Origin: Tolypocladium sp. Sup5 PDA-1
Taxonomy: Eukaryota > Ascomycota > Sordariomycetes > Hypocreales > Ophiocordycipitaceae
Direction: 5' to 3'
NCBI GenBank assembly: GCA_000750105.3
Contig: JPHH03000087.1
Location: 30,982 to 94,981, forward strand
DNA length: 64,000 bases
The position numbers were made by a program, and so were the translations under genes. This document shows positions 1 to 11,954 of the stretch, in pieces (positions within the stretch are counted from its first letter, which is position 1; each line of letters opens with the position of its first letter). Under the pieces are notes generated by a model that was given only the letters and a program-made list of their open reading frames with translations, was not told where the DNA came from and did not search any database.

Positions 1-776
1 TTACCATGAACGATGCCTTGGCAAATATTTACTGGTGTGACTTGCTCCTCTTCTGCGCCGCCCTTGCTCTGGTTTGGGAACTGACTCTGCACGTTAACAA
101 GGGCCACCGTTTTCGTCCTTCAGGCTGGATACATCGCGCGCCTCTTCAGCCGTAAAGCCGACTATGTTCATGCGGCTTGTTCAGTCGGAAGCTACTTTGT
201 CCTCAATAACATACTTCAAGTCGCCTTTATTGTGTTCTTTGTCCATTCTCATTTTTACTGGTCTGAGGCCGCTCTCGTGCTCAACTTTATCAACCTCTCT
301 ACACTCTACTTCCAACACAACGACTGTCAGCGCTCAATCCACGTACCTGTTGTGTCGGCCCCTCTTGCATGGAATTTCGTTGCGATCTACTGGAACGGAG
401 CCTTCCTCGTTCAAGACCAAGATAGCCTTGCCGCTCGAACCACTGCCAGCATATTCATTTGGGGCATATTAGGCTATGGTCTATTTTTCATCTCGATATA
501 CAAGGTTAGTATTCTTCCCCGTGTTGCGATTAATTGAGCTTATTTGGTCCTTAGGACTACACCATGGGTCTCGCCCTGAGCTCTCTCTCTGCGGCCATTT
601 TCGCAGCCCAGTTCCGACGCCACGCTTCTGTCTTGCAATGGATCTTCCCTTGCATCATCATGGGGATCCTCTTCATCATTTCTGCCGTCACCTTCGTGGC
701 AACCTGGTCTTCAAATAAGTTTAAGCGTAGAGCTTCAGCTACAGAGGAGAAAGATAACCTGGTGCTGGTCGAGTAG
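1..776 (+). CDS. DUF1774 family membrane protein, 5' truncated by window edge
   Basis: Exons read as <1..34, 102..504 and 555..776. Intron 1 (35-101, GTGTGA...AAG, with a CTGAC branch-like site) splits a Trp codon; intron 2 (505-554) is phase 0 and joins YK to DYTMG. The joined product runs IYW-ATVFVLQAGYIARLFS, then hydrophobic segments with NNILQVAF, WSEAALVLNF and LAWNFVAIYWNGA, and ends in a Lys/Glu-rich tail (EEKDNLVLVE). This order of aromatic membrane segments matches fungal DUF1774 multi-pass proteins. The function of that family is unknown. The first exon or exons lie outside the window, so start and full length are not visible. No break is seen in the visible part. Confidence 0.8.
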
Positions 777-2022
777 TCAGTCACTATGATATCTATAGAC
801 TGCCCAGACAATAACATAATGTTAGGCTGTCTTTACTGCCCACTATTCGATGTCAAGTTCATGTTTGTCCATAATTCGGGTTTTGTTGTTAATGAGCGGG
901 ACACGAGATCTTGGTGGGAGGATGGTCTTATACACAAGGCCAATGTCTGTTTCAACAACGTAGCAGGGCCCAATGGCAACGACAGCCAGATGCCATAGGA
1001 GCTTCAAGCCGTTCGTCTGCTCATAATTAAGTTCATTGATAATAACAGGGCAGCTGCGGGTTAGCTCCTGCTGCACAAGGCTCATCTATAATAGAAAATG
1101 TTTCTACACATTCCCATGTCTCTCCTTTTACACTTACCTAGCGGTAGAGTGGCAGTCACCAAGCTACAGCTCAAACGGTGGAGAAACGGATGCGGTACGG
1201 CTTTTGAAGGCACTCTTCACCAGATAGTGAATGCTACCGTCCGCTATGTGGCCGTCCGTCCTGATCATGAACGAGCCCGAGACGTTCATGCTTCTATCCT
1301 TCTATTTCGCGGATTTGTTCCAGAGCCATTACCTTAACGGGGCTGATCCAATGTCATGGAGTAGCTGCTCGGCTCAGGAGCGACTATATTTTTGTGATAA
1401 CGCTTGACTCCATCTTCGCCACCACGTGAATCACGTCTCCCATGTCTCGTTCCGAGGATCTGTCCGCTAGCCTACAGCCAGTTCCTGAGCAAGATCCGAA
1501 CATCTGGCTCGGATGGCCTTACCTCTTGGGTCACTTCGGGCACATGAAGAAGCCGAGGCTGAGTCATGTCTTATCGGTTTCTTAGATGACTCACTCTCCA
1601 AAATTCTGAGGCTTGATTCTCACGTATCCCTCGCCTTTAATGTCGTCGTGTGTCACAGGCCGAAGGCCTGCAGGGGTAACGGTCGGGACGACCCGACTCG
1701 TTACCAGGGCGTCCCCACGCAGCGCGCCCCTTTTAAGCCGCAACATTTCCCTTCTAGATGATGTTTCTTTTCTTTCTCTTAAGCTTAACAATAAACAGCA
1801 TTTGGCCCTCACAACCTTTCAGGCGCCTGTGAGTGCAGCCCTTCACATCGTGGAATGTAACCCTATCTTGCCTGCCATGAGCCCGACGACTTGCTTCGCA
1901 GCACCACAGGACGGGGCCTCGAGGACAAACCGCAGACACATCTTGGATGGCGCCAGCCAAAAGTGCGGCAAGCAGCTGTCCACTTTAGCAAATCCACAGC
2001 GCCAATGACAGTGCCTACTGTT
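777..2022. other. Intergenic stretch without a supported gene
   Basis: About 1.25 kb. Only short frames are present. One at 1442-1585 (+) encodes 47 residues starting MSRSEDLSASLQPVPEQDP and has ordinary composition, but no family, partner exon or promoter supports it. Confidence 0.5.
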
Positions 2023-3839
2023 TTATTCACTGTGGCGCAATTGACCTGCCGCTTTCCGAAGGTCGACCGACATTTCGACATCATCTTCGGGAAGGGCAAT
2101 GATGGTATTTAAGCCCGATGCCATAGCCGCGTCGAAACACTCCTCTGGACCAATGGGATGCAAACCAACAGAGAAGAGCTTCATCTTGTTGTCTCTCATT
2201 AATGCCCGCGCTGTTTCTTGCACAGCCATCGGGTCTCCAGCGTTGACTCGTTTGAGAGTGTCAAATCCGCCCTGTTTGAAGGCCTTGAACGTAACGTAAA
2301 CAGTATTCGATTGCATCCGTGATTCTTGTCCGTTCGACGTGGTTGCAGCGGCAAGCGAATTGTCCGCCAACGATTCACTGCTTACTGCGTTATCATCCTC
2401 TCCCGTGGTAAGTGATAGGACAGAAACGTCAGATTCCTCAGAATATCTCCTCGACCTCATGATACTCTCTCCGAGGGGTGGTGGTTTTGTGGAATGGCTC
2501 TCCTCCGAATGGGTAGTATCAAGATTAGTCTGGGACGACTCAGGTGAGATGCACCAAGGCGACTCGCTAGAGCTCGCAAAAAAAGCGAAATACTGGGACT
2601 TTAAGACGAAAAACGACGTAATTTCTGGACCGCTAATGGCAAGTCCATTAAAATTGAAGTGCAAAATCTCCTTGGTGAGGAACGCTCGATCGCGCTGGTA
2701 TGTTTCGTTTTTTGGACGGCCGCATCGTCGTTGAAGGTAGGCTCCGCTCTTTAGACGGCAGCATCGTCGCCGCAATTCCTCGCCTGAGCTTTTCACTACC
2801 AGGATCGACAAGGCAGCGCTTTGGAGCCTCGTCAAATGGTTTTGACCAAAAGTCTCGTAGTCGGAGCCAGTATCCTGACCGTCTTCCGCACTGCCGGGCA
2901 ATTGCGCCAGACGTTCGATCTCGGGGGATTGAAACCCGAGGTGTTGAGCCAGCTTGGCTAGTCGACACAATGTTCCTTGGTGGGCATTCTCTGCCAACGT
3001 CCTAGCAAGAAGCCTGCAGTCTGTTCTTTCCGACGGTCTTGGCATTCTTTGAAAGTTTTTCAAGGCAAAAATCCACAATGTCTGTATAGCATTCTCGCAA
3101 GAGGTAGTTGATGCTGGCCCCGTTGCGGACTGTTGCAGTTGCTGTCCGGCTGACTTGAAACTGTGTTTAAGTGTCGTACGGATGGTTTTGTCGCCCGGCT
3201 TGAGAATATGCTTGATACTTGCAGCACAGGCGTCGAGAAGGTAGATGTCCTGGAAAAATGTGCGTAAAGAAGGTATAACGTAATCTATCGATAGAATCTC
3301 CGTTTGCATTGCCTGTCGCTCGTCTTCGCTGAATGACCTGAATATGTGGCCGGATTCAATTGCGCTTCTGATCTCCTCGGCGTCGCGTGTGCAGAACTTT
3401 GGGCAGCGAAGTTCCAGTGCCCTCACGTCTTCAGCAGCTATTTTCACAATAGCATCTCTGCTTCGCTGAACTATCCTGAAGAATGTAGCGATAATGTGAG
3501 CCAGGTAATTCGCTGCCTCCTAGGTTTCGGTTATTTCACCATTGTGAGTAGACGCAATGGGTTATCTACCTCGTCGCATTTGGCACCAAACAACTTGTTG
3601 AGAGTGCTGATTCTCATTCCGTCCCGCAGACCGGGGACTTCGAGGATCGGGTCAAATGCTGCCCTTAGCGTTTCATTCTTTAACAGACGGTGTACGCATG
3701 CTCGCGCGTGGTCGGAGGAGAGGGAGTATTTCTCCGATTCCCAGGCCTGATCCCCAAATACAGTCCCTTTTCTATACTCTCGGCGTATGTTCCAGTAGAC
3801 AGAGACATCTGGGGAGCATTCTGTGACTCGGTTGTACAT
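2023..3839 (-). CDS. DUF3723 family protein
   Basis: Complement of 3570..3839 joined to 2023..3519; the 50-bp intron (3520-3569, GTAGAT...CCTAG) is phase 0 and restores continuity (KCDE|EAANYLAHI), about 588 residues. Family marks in order: GTVFGDQAW and LRDGMRISTLNKLFGAK near the N terminus; ALELRCPKFCT...IPSLRTFFQDIYLLDAC around 120-190; a helical LCRLAKLAQHLGF segment; RCGRPKNETYQRDRAFL; and a C-terminal VYVTFKAF...CFDAAMASGLNTIIALPE block. These match fungal DUF3723 proteins, which are expanded and variable in accessory regions; their molecular role is unknown. Most members have a longer N terminus, so this may be a short form. Start chosen at the first ATG (3839) because a TATA-like box lies about 60 bp upstream. 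Confidence 0.75.
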
Positions 3840-3894
3840 CGTGGGAGCGGAATTGACTGAGCAAGAGCTTATCAACTAGCAAGTATCGCCTAAG

Positions 3895-3903
3895 CTTATA
3901 TAG
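3895..3903 (-). promoter_or_regulatory. TATA-like element of the DUF3723 gene
   Basis: On the minus strand the sequence reads CTATATAAG, about 56-64 bases before the ATG at 3839. Spacing and sequence fit a fungal core promoter; no transcription data are available. Confidence 0.35.
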
Positions 3904-4038
3904 ATGATAGCGAGTAATATTGAGCTAATTCTTGCCAGTCAACGGACGTCCCAAAGTGGACTACGTCCAGTAGTATACTTCACAATCTGGCCGCTCTAAA
4001 CATCGGCACGTAAGAGACGACGTGAGTACTTCTCTTCG

Positions 4039-6011
4039 ATGATTCCAAGATTTTTCATCCGCTGCCGCAGATCTACTCCCAATACCATGAATCCGACGGA
4101 AATATATGCGATTTGTGTGTTTGGTGTTTTCCTCACGCTCTTCCTTAGTAATAAGGTGGCTCCACACGCCGTCGCTATATCGAAGAGCCTGTTTATCTTC
4201 GCCTCCAAAACTCTAGGGTATCGATTTCTTATTAACCGTCATGCTTTATTGGGTCCGTGGACAATCTCCTTTGTTCTGATTCATACGATCTACCTTGGTG
4301 GCAATATTGTGAGCCTCTGCTATGGGGTGGAATCATTATCGCAAGCCGCTTCGCGAGCCGGGACCATGGCACTCGTCAACATGGTCCCTATATATCTCGC
4401 TACGCATTTGAGCTTTCTTGCAGATCTTTTTGGCATGCCTTTAAGAACATATCGGCAAGTACATCATTCCTGCAGCCTCATGGCTGTCAGCCACGTAGTT
4501 TTCCACGGTGTACTCCCTATGACACGCAGCCTCTCGATCGTCACGGAAAGATCTTCGGGGTGGTATGCTATTACGGTACCCACTCCATCTATCTGAGCCC
4601 ATATACCGCGTGGAATCATGATTGACATATGTAGGGAGCGGCACTTTTGTTAGCCCTCGTTATCCTCTCTATCTCGCTGCTACGAAGACGGGTTTACGAA
4701 ATATTCCTCCGTATTCACCAGGCATTAGCTGTAGCTGTTGCATTCTGCACCATAAAACATCTTACATCACTTAAAGACTATCAGTGGCTTCCGTTATATG
4801 TTTTCGCGGGAGTCTTTTGTGCTTTGGCGGCATTTCATGGTGGGTCGACTCTATATCGGAACCAAAAATGGGGGCATCCGTGCCCACGCATAACGATTCA
4901 ACTCAACCATGGAACTGTCAATGCCACTATCTATCTATCTCGACCAGTGGCGGTTGATGCGGGCCAATACATTAACCTATGGGTTCCCTCAGTATCTCTC
5001 CTGTCGAGCCATCCTTTCATCGTGACTTCATGGTCACCAGTTCCGCAGAGCACAGTTGATCTCGTTATAGAACCGCGCAGAGGTTTTACAAGTAAGCTAC
5101 ACCGTCGTGCGGAGATTGAGTCAACCAAACACATAGTGTCGAGAACCTTCTTCAGTGGCCCTCATGGACGGTGTATACCTGTTTGGGAGTTCGATTGTGT
5201 CCTCCTGTTTGCAACCGGTTTTGGAATAGCGCCCATGCTTCCATATCTCAAAAAGTTATGGCATGGATACAAAGAGCGGAAGAGCCATACGAAGAGAATT
5301 CATTTAATATGGCAAGGGCATACTATTGGTAGGTCACATGTCGATCGGCAGGTACTTATACTGATCGGCTCTAGATCTACGGCGAGCGGTGGGACCAATA
5401 ATCAATGGCATACTTCATGAGGACCGCACTCAAAAGAGCTACGTAAGGTTACTCATATCTACTGTGCTCAGTACTAACTCATCGTAGATCCTGTACATAT
5501 CAGTCTACAGTGAAACCAACATGAAGAAAGAGACCAGTCAACATGGTCGCTATACTATCTATCCTGGTAAAGCCGATGTAGACTCTATCATTAAAAGGGA
5601 AGCGACGGGTAATTTTGTTCAGTCTACTTCGGAGAGAATGCCGGTTATCCAGGAGGAATGTGTATCATTAACATCGGGCGGACGGAGCGCTCTAGCTGCG
5701 CACTCTTCAGGGACGGCAGGCGAGACGTCAGCGAGCTGGGACTGCGACGGAAGCAGTACCCAAGACCATGCTATTCACGGTCACAAGAAAGACGGAGTCG
5801 GATCCATAAGGAAGATTCTGGATGCTGCAGGTGGACATGGTAGAACGCTCGTCCTGAGTAAGTGATTCCTAGTCCGCCAATGATCGACTGACTGTGACTA
5901 ATCCTTGTAGCGTCCGCTGAAGGAGTCATGCGAGATAATCTACGTCGCGCTGTTCGAAATTATCTGCATAAAAAATTCGAATTGCAGGAAGTGGACTATC
6001 AGCCAGAGTAA
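4039..6011 (+). CDS. Ferric-chelate reductase-like transmembrane flavocytochrome
   Basis: Exons 4039..4575, 4635..5328, 5375..5442, 5488..5857 and 5911..6011, about 589 residues; the four introns are 45-59 bp and phases agree. The N-terminal half is a ferric-reductase membrane domain: INRHALLGPW, LIHTIY and VHHSCSLMAVSHVVFHG supply candidate heme-ligand histidines, followed by RRRVYEIFLRIHQAL. Then come a FAD-binding segment with HPFIVTSWSP (family HPF motif), GPHGR, and the NAD(P)H-binding LLFATGFGIAPMLPYL. The C terminus GRTLVLTSAEGVMRD...EVDYQPE is typical of the FRE family. It should move electrons from cytosolic NADPH through FAD and heme to extracellular ferric or cupric complexes before iron uptake. 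No transporter or multicopper oxidase lies beside it. Met at 4087 is an alternative start. Confidence 0.87.
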
Positions 6012-6186
6012 CGGTTTGGTCTGGCTACCTTTGTACGCGGTTGAACTCTAGAAACCAATGAAATTCATGCCTCTATTTTGTAAAGTCGCCAGTCAATAGC
6101 TCTAAATTGTCACAGATATCGGCAATGGCCAGGATGATTAGATATTCAGCTACAGCTTATAATCATTGTGCGTTTAAGTATAGCTA

Positions 6187-6597
6187 TTAGATGTCCTGTT
6201 CGAGAATGTCACCATACTGCAGAAGCTCGTCTTCGAGCTCCCACGTAGGGCAATCGTAACCTCGCCATTTTACCCCAATATAAATATTACCAGCCGTGGA
6301 TTGATAATCACCAATTACGGCTTCTACCTCGCAATGTAGTTCCCCTTCAACGATGCGTGGACGCTGTTGGAGTCCCTGCCACAATTTGAGGCTCTGTCCA
6401 TCATCGAAAACCCATAGCAAGCTTTCTGTTTCGGGCCAGTCCCACAAATGACTGTCCATGTTTATTGCTCTTACTCCATGGAAAGTCCATTGAGAAATTC
6501 TGACTGAAAATAGTACTTCAGTCACAGCCACCTGAGCTGACCACGCCGTTTGAACCAGGTGCCCTTGGTAGGAATATTCCGGTGTAATTACTTCCAT
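6187..6597 (-). CDS. Small protein with a chromo-like C terminus
   Basis: A single ATG-started frame of 136 residues. The last 50 residues (CEVEAVIGDYQS, IYIGVKWRGYDCPTWELEDELL) have the spacing of a chromodomain: EVE-x-I, then (V)KWRGY, then a PTWE-type aromatic and acidic helix. The N-terminal 85 residues resemble nothing I recognise. Stand-alone chromo modules occur in fungi as host genes and as leftovers of chromointegrases; no integrase or reverse transcriptase is next to it, so a small host gene is the simpler reading. The methyl-lysine cage is only partly recognisable. Confidence 0.5.
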   Translation of the reverse strand: MEVITPEYSYQGHLVQTAWSAQVAVTEVLFSVRISQWTFHGVRAINMDSHLWDWPETESLLWVFDDGQSLKLWQGLQQRPRIVEGELHCEVEAVIGDYQSTAGNIYIGVKWRGYDCPTWELEDELLQYGDILEQDI

Positions 6598-8104
6598 CTC
6601 TGAAGGGGATCAGATATTGGGTCTACGGCTGTCGAAAAACAACGCGAAATAGAGAATGTAGAAGATCAGCTACGGGAATAGAGTTGAATTGAATATGGCG
6701 GGATTCACGGATCCAAGGAACACCGGTCGTAATGTCGCAGGCTATGTGTAGTTATATCCTACTTCAACACCGTTCATCATGAGCAAAGGGAAGTCAACGA
6801 GTATTGCCCAGTAATGCCACGGAATAGTCAATTTCCCTCCATTTGCAGCGGGTAGTGTCACGATACAACCCCGAGACAGTTGAGGCAGATTGTGGATATC
6901 GTTGCGGGTTGTCACTTGATGGCGCGAACCCTTTCAGAGGCCCTCCATTCGCGCCACGCCTGGCCGCTCCGTTTCCCCTTCGCCCTACGTCCTCTATCTA
7001 GTCTTTACCCATAGTGTGAGTATGGCAATTATGTATTGGTTTCTCCTCATCGTCGAACGTCACTGCTGATTATATTCACCTGTGAACCCTCACAAACATG
7101 GAAATACGCCGCAGAGTGTAATCCGCCGGTCGTAGCAAGTTGTGGACAAAAGCACAATTTCGCTAGCCTAACGTCGACCTCTCAAACAGTGATTTGCATT
7201 GGAAAATAAAACCTGACGAACATTTCTCGAGAGTATATAACGCCGTGTTTGCGGCTGGTAGACTGACGGCGTGTAACTCACTGTAGCTGCAATGGCTTTC
7301 GAGGAGGCGAGACTGTGCCATCATGCTAAGCATTTCACTAGTCATAACCCAATGTATATTCTCCACACATCGTCAAACATCTTTGCGGGAACTGATGCAG
7401 AATTAGGGATCTCTTTGAGCACCGTTGTACGTGTAAGGGGCTTCCCGTAAACACAACCGAGTCAGCATTCCGTAGCACGTCTCTACCGCTTGCTGCGACC
7501 GGACGGACGAACAGTACGGTGTATGCCACGGCCTCCAGACCATCTGTTATCCACTTGTCACCAACGACGTTGTCTCCGATTCCTCCGGTTGACAATTCAT
7601 CAGCCTCGCCAGCTCAATCGTTTGGCCTGCTCATAGCTCTAGTGCTCTTGATTAGAACAGCTTTATGCTAAATCTGCTGCCGTCCAATGAATAGCACGAG
7701 GTCTCTTTGCCACCCCTTAAGCGAGTTAAAGATACTTTGCTGTTTGTCCTTGCTAAGACCATGGGCATCGCATTTCATGTGCCTTTTCGTCTAGAGGGCG
7801 GCGTACTAATGTAGTTCAATCACTCAGCTATGCTCACTTCTGCTCATATTGTAGCTTCATAATGGCAACACGCCCCCCCTCCGTCCCCGGCTGCAAAGAG
7901 AACAAAAGAAGTCTTACGGGCCTACATAGGTAGATGCATAAATGCAAATATTATTTCTGAACCATAGGATGTTGGTTCTTTAAGCAAAATCCTACATGGA
8001 TTTACCTTGGCTTGACGCCAGACTCCTCCGAAGTGCAAACCTGCACGCATCCTTAACCAAGACGAGATCGCCTGACTGTGCTATAAACGGATGCTGTAGC
8101 TTCA
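6598..8104. other. Intergenic stretch without a supported gene
   Basis: About 1.5 kb with only short frames (67-85 codons) lacking family resemblance or a splice partner. No transposon ends or repeats were noticed. Confidence 0.5.
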
Positions 8105-9114
8105 TTAGCCTCTGCCATCTGGCACTTGATCCGTCATGTGGACTGAGATATCCCTTACATCTATACTCGGCAGTGAGCCCGATTTGAGCTCGTTTACAAA
8201 GGAGGAGTTCAGAGCAACAGCAGGACCCAAGCTAGTCATTATCTCTTCCAAGTAGGAAGCGACGTACGCTAAATTGGCGTCTCTGAATGTACTGTCAATA
8301 GCCGGCTCGAAATTCCAATCAAGAACTATCGTGATTTAGTCGCAGCATGTTAATAATAGGGGACGGCATATATACCCATTTTGACAAGGCCGTTCACGGA
8401 CACCCGAATATCTCCGATGCGAAAGGCAACTTTTTGACGGATAAGATGGTGAACAGCGGTCATTACCTGTGATTTAGCCGCTTAGTTGAACGTCTCGTTT
8501 GTACCTAGGACGTTGAGTACCTGAGACATGATGGAAGCAATCTCCATGTCAGACAGGGGAAGGAGGTCTTGGAGCCCTAGTTCCACATATTCATGGGCGA
8601 CGTGCAGCTCTGCTCCGACACAATATAGTGCTACTGGCCGAGCGATGTTGAGATGGGCAAGCTGTGTAAACCGTTCGAAGCCAGTAAACATTGTTTGGCG
8701 GACCTGCTGCACCACAACTAGCTGCCGACTTGAACGTTGACGGTGCAACCCTAGCCATGATGATCCTATCCGTCCTATAGGTTCGTAGTCGGATACCGGG
8801 TGTACATCCAGGTAGGCTGGGACGGAGGCCTTGGCGACAATAATTCCGTTCTTCCTGCGAAACGCTACGCGCTGCTTCATATTAGGCAGCGACCAGCACA
8901 AAGACCATGGATTTGTCATAACCATTGATCCAGGCAGCTGAGTACAAATCTTATAAGTGCGGGTTAATGTAAGGAGTGGAGTACCATTACTTGGTGAGCA
9001 TAATGGTGACAAACGTGGTTTGAAAGGCAATGCCCGAGTGCCAAGCGAGATAGCATGGGTGACGTCCGGAAAGAAGCATGTAGTCATGTCTTTCACATGG
9101 TTCCTTACGGTCAT
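8105..9114 (-). CDS. Protein-kinase-like protein, predicted pseudokinase
   Basis: Complement of 8521..9114, 8376..8466 and 8105..8325; two introns (54 and 50 bp) keep the frame, about 301 residues. The first exon ends with a kinase N-lobe-like stretch (LVVVQQVRQTMF, LAHLNIARPVALYC, LHVAHEYVELGLQDLLPL, DMEIASIMSQ). After splicing it continues VMTAVHHLIRQKVAFRIGD, IRVSVNGLVKM and LDWNFEPAIDS, then ASYLEEIM and LKSGSLPSID. This follows the outline of a fungal kinase-like family: hinge, helix E, catalytic-loop position, activation segment. HRD is not present at the catalytic loop (FRIGD stands there), and LDW sits at the DFG position, so phosphotransfer is unlikely. An extended N-terminal third is unassigned. 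Alternative: a decaying kinase gene that happens to splice in frame. Confidence 0.6.
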
Positions 9115-10359
9115 TTCAATTCGGTTTGCATTACAGCGAAAGCGAAAATAACGTCTTTCCTTCTAGACTCGAAATTAGTACAGGCTGAAGCCATTTTTGT
9201 ATGTCGTCTTAGACAAGTAGTTTGCGCACTCCAAAAGGCACCGAGTACTAGCGTGACGAGGGGTGGGTGGCGCAAGTGGGGTGCTAGAATCCAGCAACAG
9301 TAGGCCCTAGTGCTGGAGCAACTTTGGCGGCAATAGGAAATTATACTGGCTTAAAATGTCCTCCACATTGGTACCGTGAACTTCTGGGTGTCCCCCCCGA
9401 ACACCTCGCTCAGTTGTCCCGCGATGATGTTTGGGATACGCACGGCAACCTGGAGTCTTGGCATTCAGCGGCGTGTCCTACGTTCCGAATTCCTACTAAA
9501 GGCCATGAAGATTGGGTCTAGGATATTCCGGGGCGCTGTGCAAAATGCCCCTGTAGTTCCTGTGAAGAGCACAGGGAAGTGGCGTTACAGGAGCGAAGTA
9601 CTATGGTGGAGGTCAGGTTGTGTGTATGGCGAAAGCGAAGGGCTGGGAAAGCAGGGACTACACGGTGGAAAGTCCAACATTTGTATCGTAGCTCACCACC
9701 CGCGTATGAGTCGTAGCCATCTATACGGAGACTTATAAAAGATGTCACATCTTTTTTCTAACCACCCAGGGAAGCCCATTCTGACTGCCTCGCCTAACTT
9801 TGTTCTAGCTTCTAACGGCGGCAGCTGTTTTCACTCCTTAGCTATAGTATCAAGCACCTGATGCTCATTTTCTTACCCTTGTCTTGGGTCGAAATACTTG
9901 GATATACCGAATATATAAACAAACTTGGCAGACTGGGCTGGTCCTTTGTTGCAGCAGGCTCGTCCCTATTCCAAGCTGGCCCGCTCAGTGAGCAGACAGT
10001 GAACCAGCAAGATGACTGTCAGAGACAGCGAAAAATGTCGAATATACATGCAGAGAGTCTGACCGTAGTTTCAACGCTGATTAGCGGGAGGCAACATTCG
10101 CTGTGCGTTGTGAATCACTAAATGGCATCGGGGCTACTGTAGTAAGACAAATATAGGAATCAGCCTTTCAACCTACTTGCGGCGCCCAGTCTGATCTCCA
10201 TAGCACCACAGACCCACGGCTTTGGCGAACTCATCGCAGCCAACCCCGTCTTTCATACATACTATTCATTACAACGAATGCAGTAACCTCACCCTGTGTT
10301 CCATATACCTACGTGGAAACAACCTCATTTTCCGCAATTGGCGTAGGGCCGATTTACCT
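9115..10359. other. Intergenic stretch without a supported gene
   Basis: Frames of 60-120 codons on both strands lack recognisable domains; the longest plus-strand one (9376-9738) has no typical coding composition. Confidence 0.45.
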
Positions 10360-10842
10360 TTACTGCCCCCCCGTGCGTTGCCTTTTCGATGACCCATCGA
10401 ATTCCGGCGCAGCACTTCTCTTCTTTGATGCCGCTGCGCCTTCGTCTTCACCGTAGCCTGCTGAGGTGGGAGAAGGAATTGAAGTGAGATCCGAAGAAGT
10501 GCAACTTAAGACAAGCTCCGACGGCCAGGGAGTCTGTGGTCGAGCGGGAGGCGCCGCTGAAGTAACAACATTGTATATTGCGGGAGGGGGGTGGCTGTGG
10601 CGTTGTAGATCATGCTCAAGCGATTTAATAAGCTCTCGTTGGCCCTCAATGACACGGTCTTGCATTTCCTGGCTAGCTGCAATATCATTTCTTTGTATCT
10701 CGAGGGCTTGTATCGTATTTCGGAGTTGGTTACATTCCAAAGTCTTGGTTTCCGCGAGTACTCGCCAGTACTCGATGGACAGGCTATACTGGTGAAACAG
10801 AGCCACGAACCAGCGTGCGGTATGCGAATCTGGCAATGACAT
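10360..10842 (-). CDS. Small coiled-coil protein with basic C terminus, unknown function
   Basis: ATG-started frame, 160 residues, single exon. Residues about 25-85 are rich in Leu, Glu, Gln and Arg with heptad-like spacing (ALEIQRNDI, EMQDRVIEGQRELIKSLEHDL), suggesting a coiled coil. A Pro/Ser-rich linker follows. The tail SKKRSAAPEFDGSSKRQR resembles a bipartite nuclear localisation signal. This suggests a small nuclear dimerising protein, but no family is recognised. A read-out of a spurious frame cannot be excluded. Confidence 0.45.
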   Translation of the reverse strand: MSLPDSHTARWFVALFHQYSLSIEYWRVLAETKTLECNQLRNTIQALEIQRNDIAASQEMQDRVIEGQRELIKSLEHDLQRHSHPPPAIYNVVTSAAPPARPQTPWPSELVLSCTSSDLTSIPSPTSAGYGEDEGAAASKKRSAAPEFDGSSKRQRTGGQ

Positions 10843-11162
10843 TTTGGCGTATACTTACTACTTGATGAACGTCACTGGAGCATCCAGTCATTTTATGTTT
10901 GAAGTAGTCGCGTTTCTTTTCTGACGTCCGGTTTGGACCACACCCAGAATGAGTTTCCAAACATGAAGTCCACTATTGTCTCAACGGAATGCAATGCTGC
11001 AACTGTTTTCGGACGTTCCACGGTTGCAATAGAGCCCGCCTTTCGCGTTGCCAATACTTGAGGGTCATGATCCAGTCGTTCAAACCCTCAAGGCACTATG
11101 GAGCCCACCCGTCCATGCGCACTGTAAGGCCATGCTGTACGACCCTATTTACGGTGAAACAC

Positions 11163-11198
11163 CATCCCGTCACTTGTAACCATCCCGTCACTTGTAAC
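11163..11198. repeat. Tandem duplication, 2 x 18 bp
   Basis: CATCCCGTCACTTGTAAC occurs twice head to tail without mismatch, inside a 720-bp stretch (10843-11564) where no gene is supported. Confidence 0.8.
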
Positions 11199-11564
11199 CG
11201 TGGAGTACCTGCAAAAATTACCATACATCCTTGAAGAGATTTAAGTGCGCATATGCAAGGTCGGATGGACAAACACAAGAGACTAGAGGGTCCTACGTAT
11301 CCTGTCACGCCCACCCGAGATTTTTCATTCACTCGCTCGGGCGTATTACAGTTACCTTGAGTGGTCGTTCAGAAACACGCATTTATATTGGCAGGTTGCT
11401 TCGGGATATCCCAAATTGGCAACACCCAATGCGTAGCAACTACAGCTTCTTCGCATCAGTAGGAGGGAAAAGGCAGGACACATTAGCACTGCAATTACAT
11501 CCAGAGAGTTTTCAACGTTTTCTTATTATGTTGACAGCTGTGAGAACCTTATTCTTTGCTGTGC

Positions 11565-11954
11565 CTAGGAGCGTTCATAGTCGATGCAACCCTCACTCTG
11601 CATCTGCCATGTGTCGTTGGCTTCCTCAATTTTGTCGTTACATTGTTGAACAGCTGAGAGCAATCCGTCGCAGTGCCACTGAATAAGTGGAACGACAGGT
11701 AAAAGCACCTCGTTAGATAGGTATTGGAAATGAGCAAGGTCTAAACGGAGCCTCCCAAGCTCTCGTGTCATTTTTACGACTTGGTCCCGGGGAAAGCAGT
11801 CTAACTGCTGGACCCTTCTCTCATCAGAGGCCTGGCGAGGGATAGAATGCTCTGCGGTAGCCGCGCCGGCGTTGTGATGAGTCCGAAATGGTGGTCGCTG
11901 GTTGTCTTTCTCTAGCCAACGCGAGATGCGTCTCCTTAGGTGTAACTTTCGCAT
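11565..11954 (-). CDS. Small hypothetical protein
   Basis: ATG-started frame of 129 residues. The N terminus is basic (MRKLHLRRRISRWLEKDNQR); the middle and end form a probable amphipathic helix (MTRELGRLRLDLAHFQYL, LLSAVQQCNDKIEEAND). A TATA-like TATATAAG sits on the same strand about 60 bases upstream (near 12007-12014). No known family. The size and helix-rich content resemble the gene at 10360-10842, but no sequence similarity was seen. Confidence 0.4.
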   Translation of the reverse strand: MRKLHLRRRISRWLEKDNQRPPFRTHHNAGAATAEHSIPRQASDERRVQQLDCFPRDQVVKMTRELGRLRLDLAHFQYLSNEVLLPVVPLIQWHCDGLLSAVQQCNDKIEEANDTWQMQSEGCIDYERS

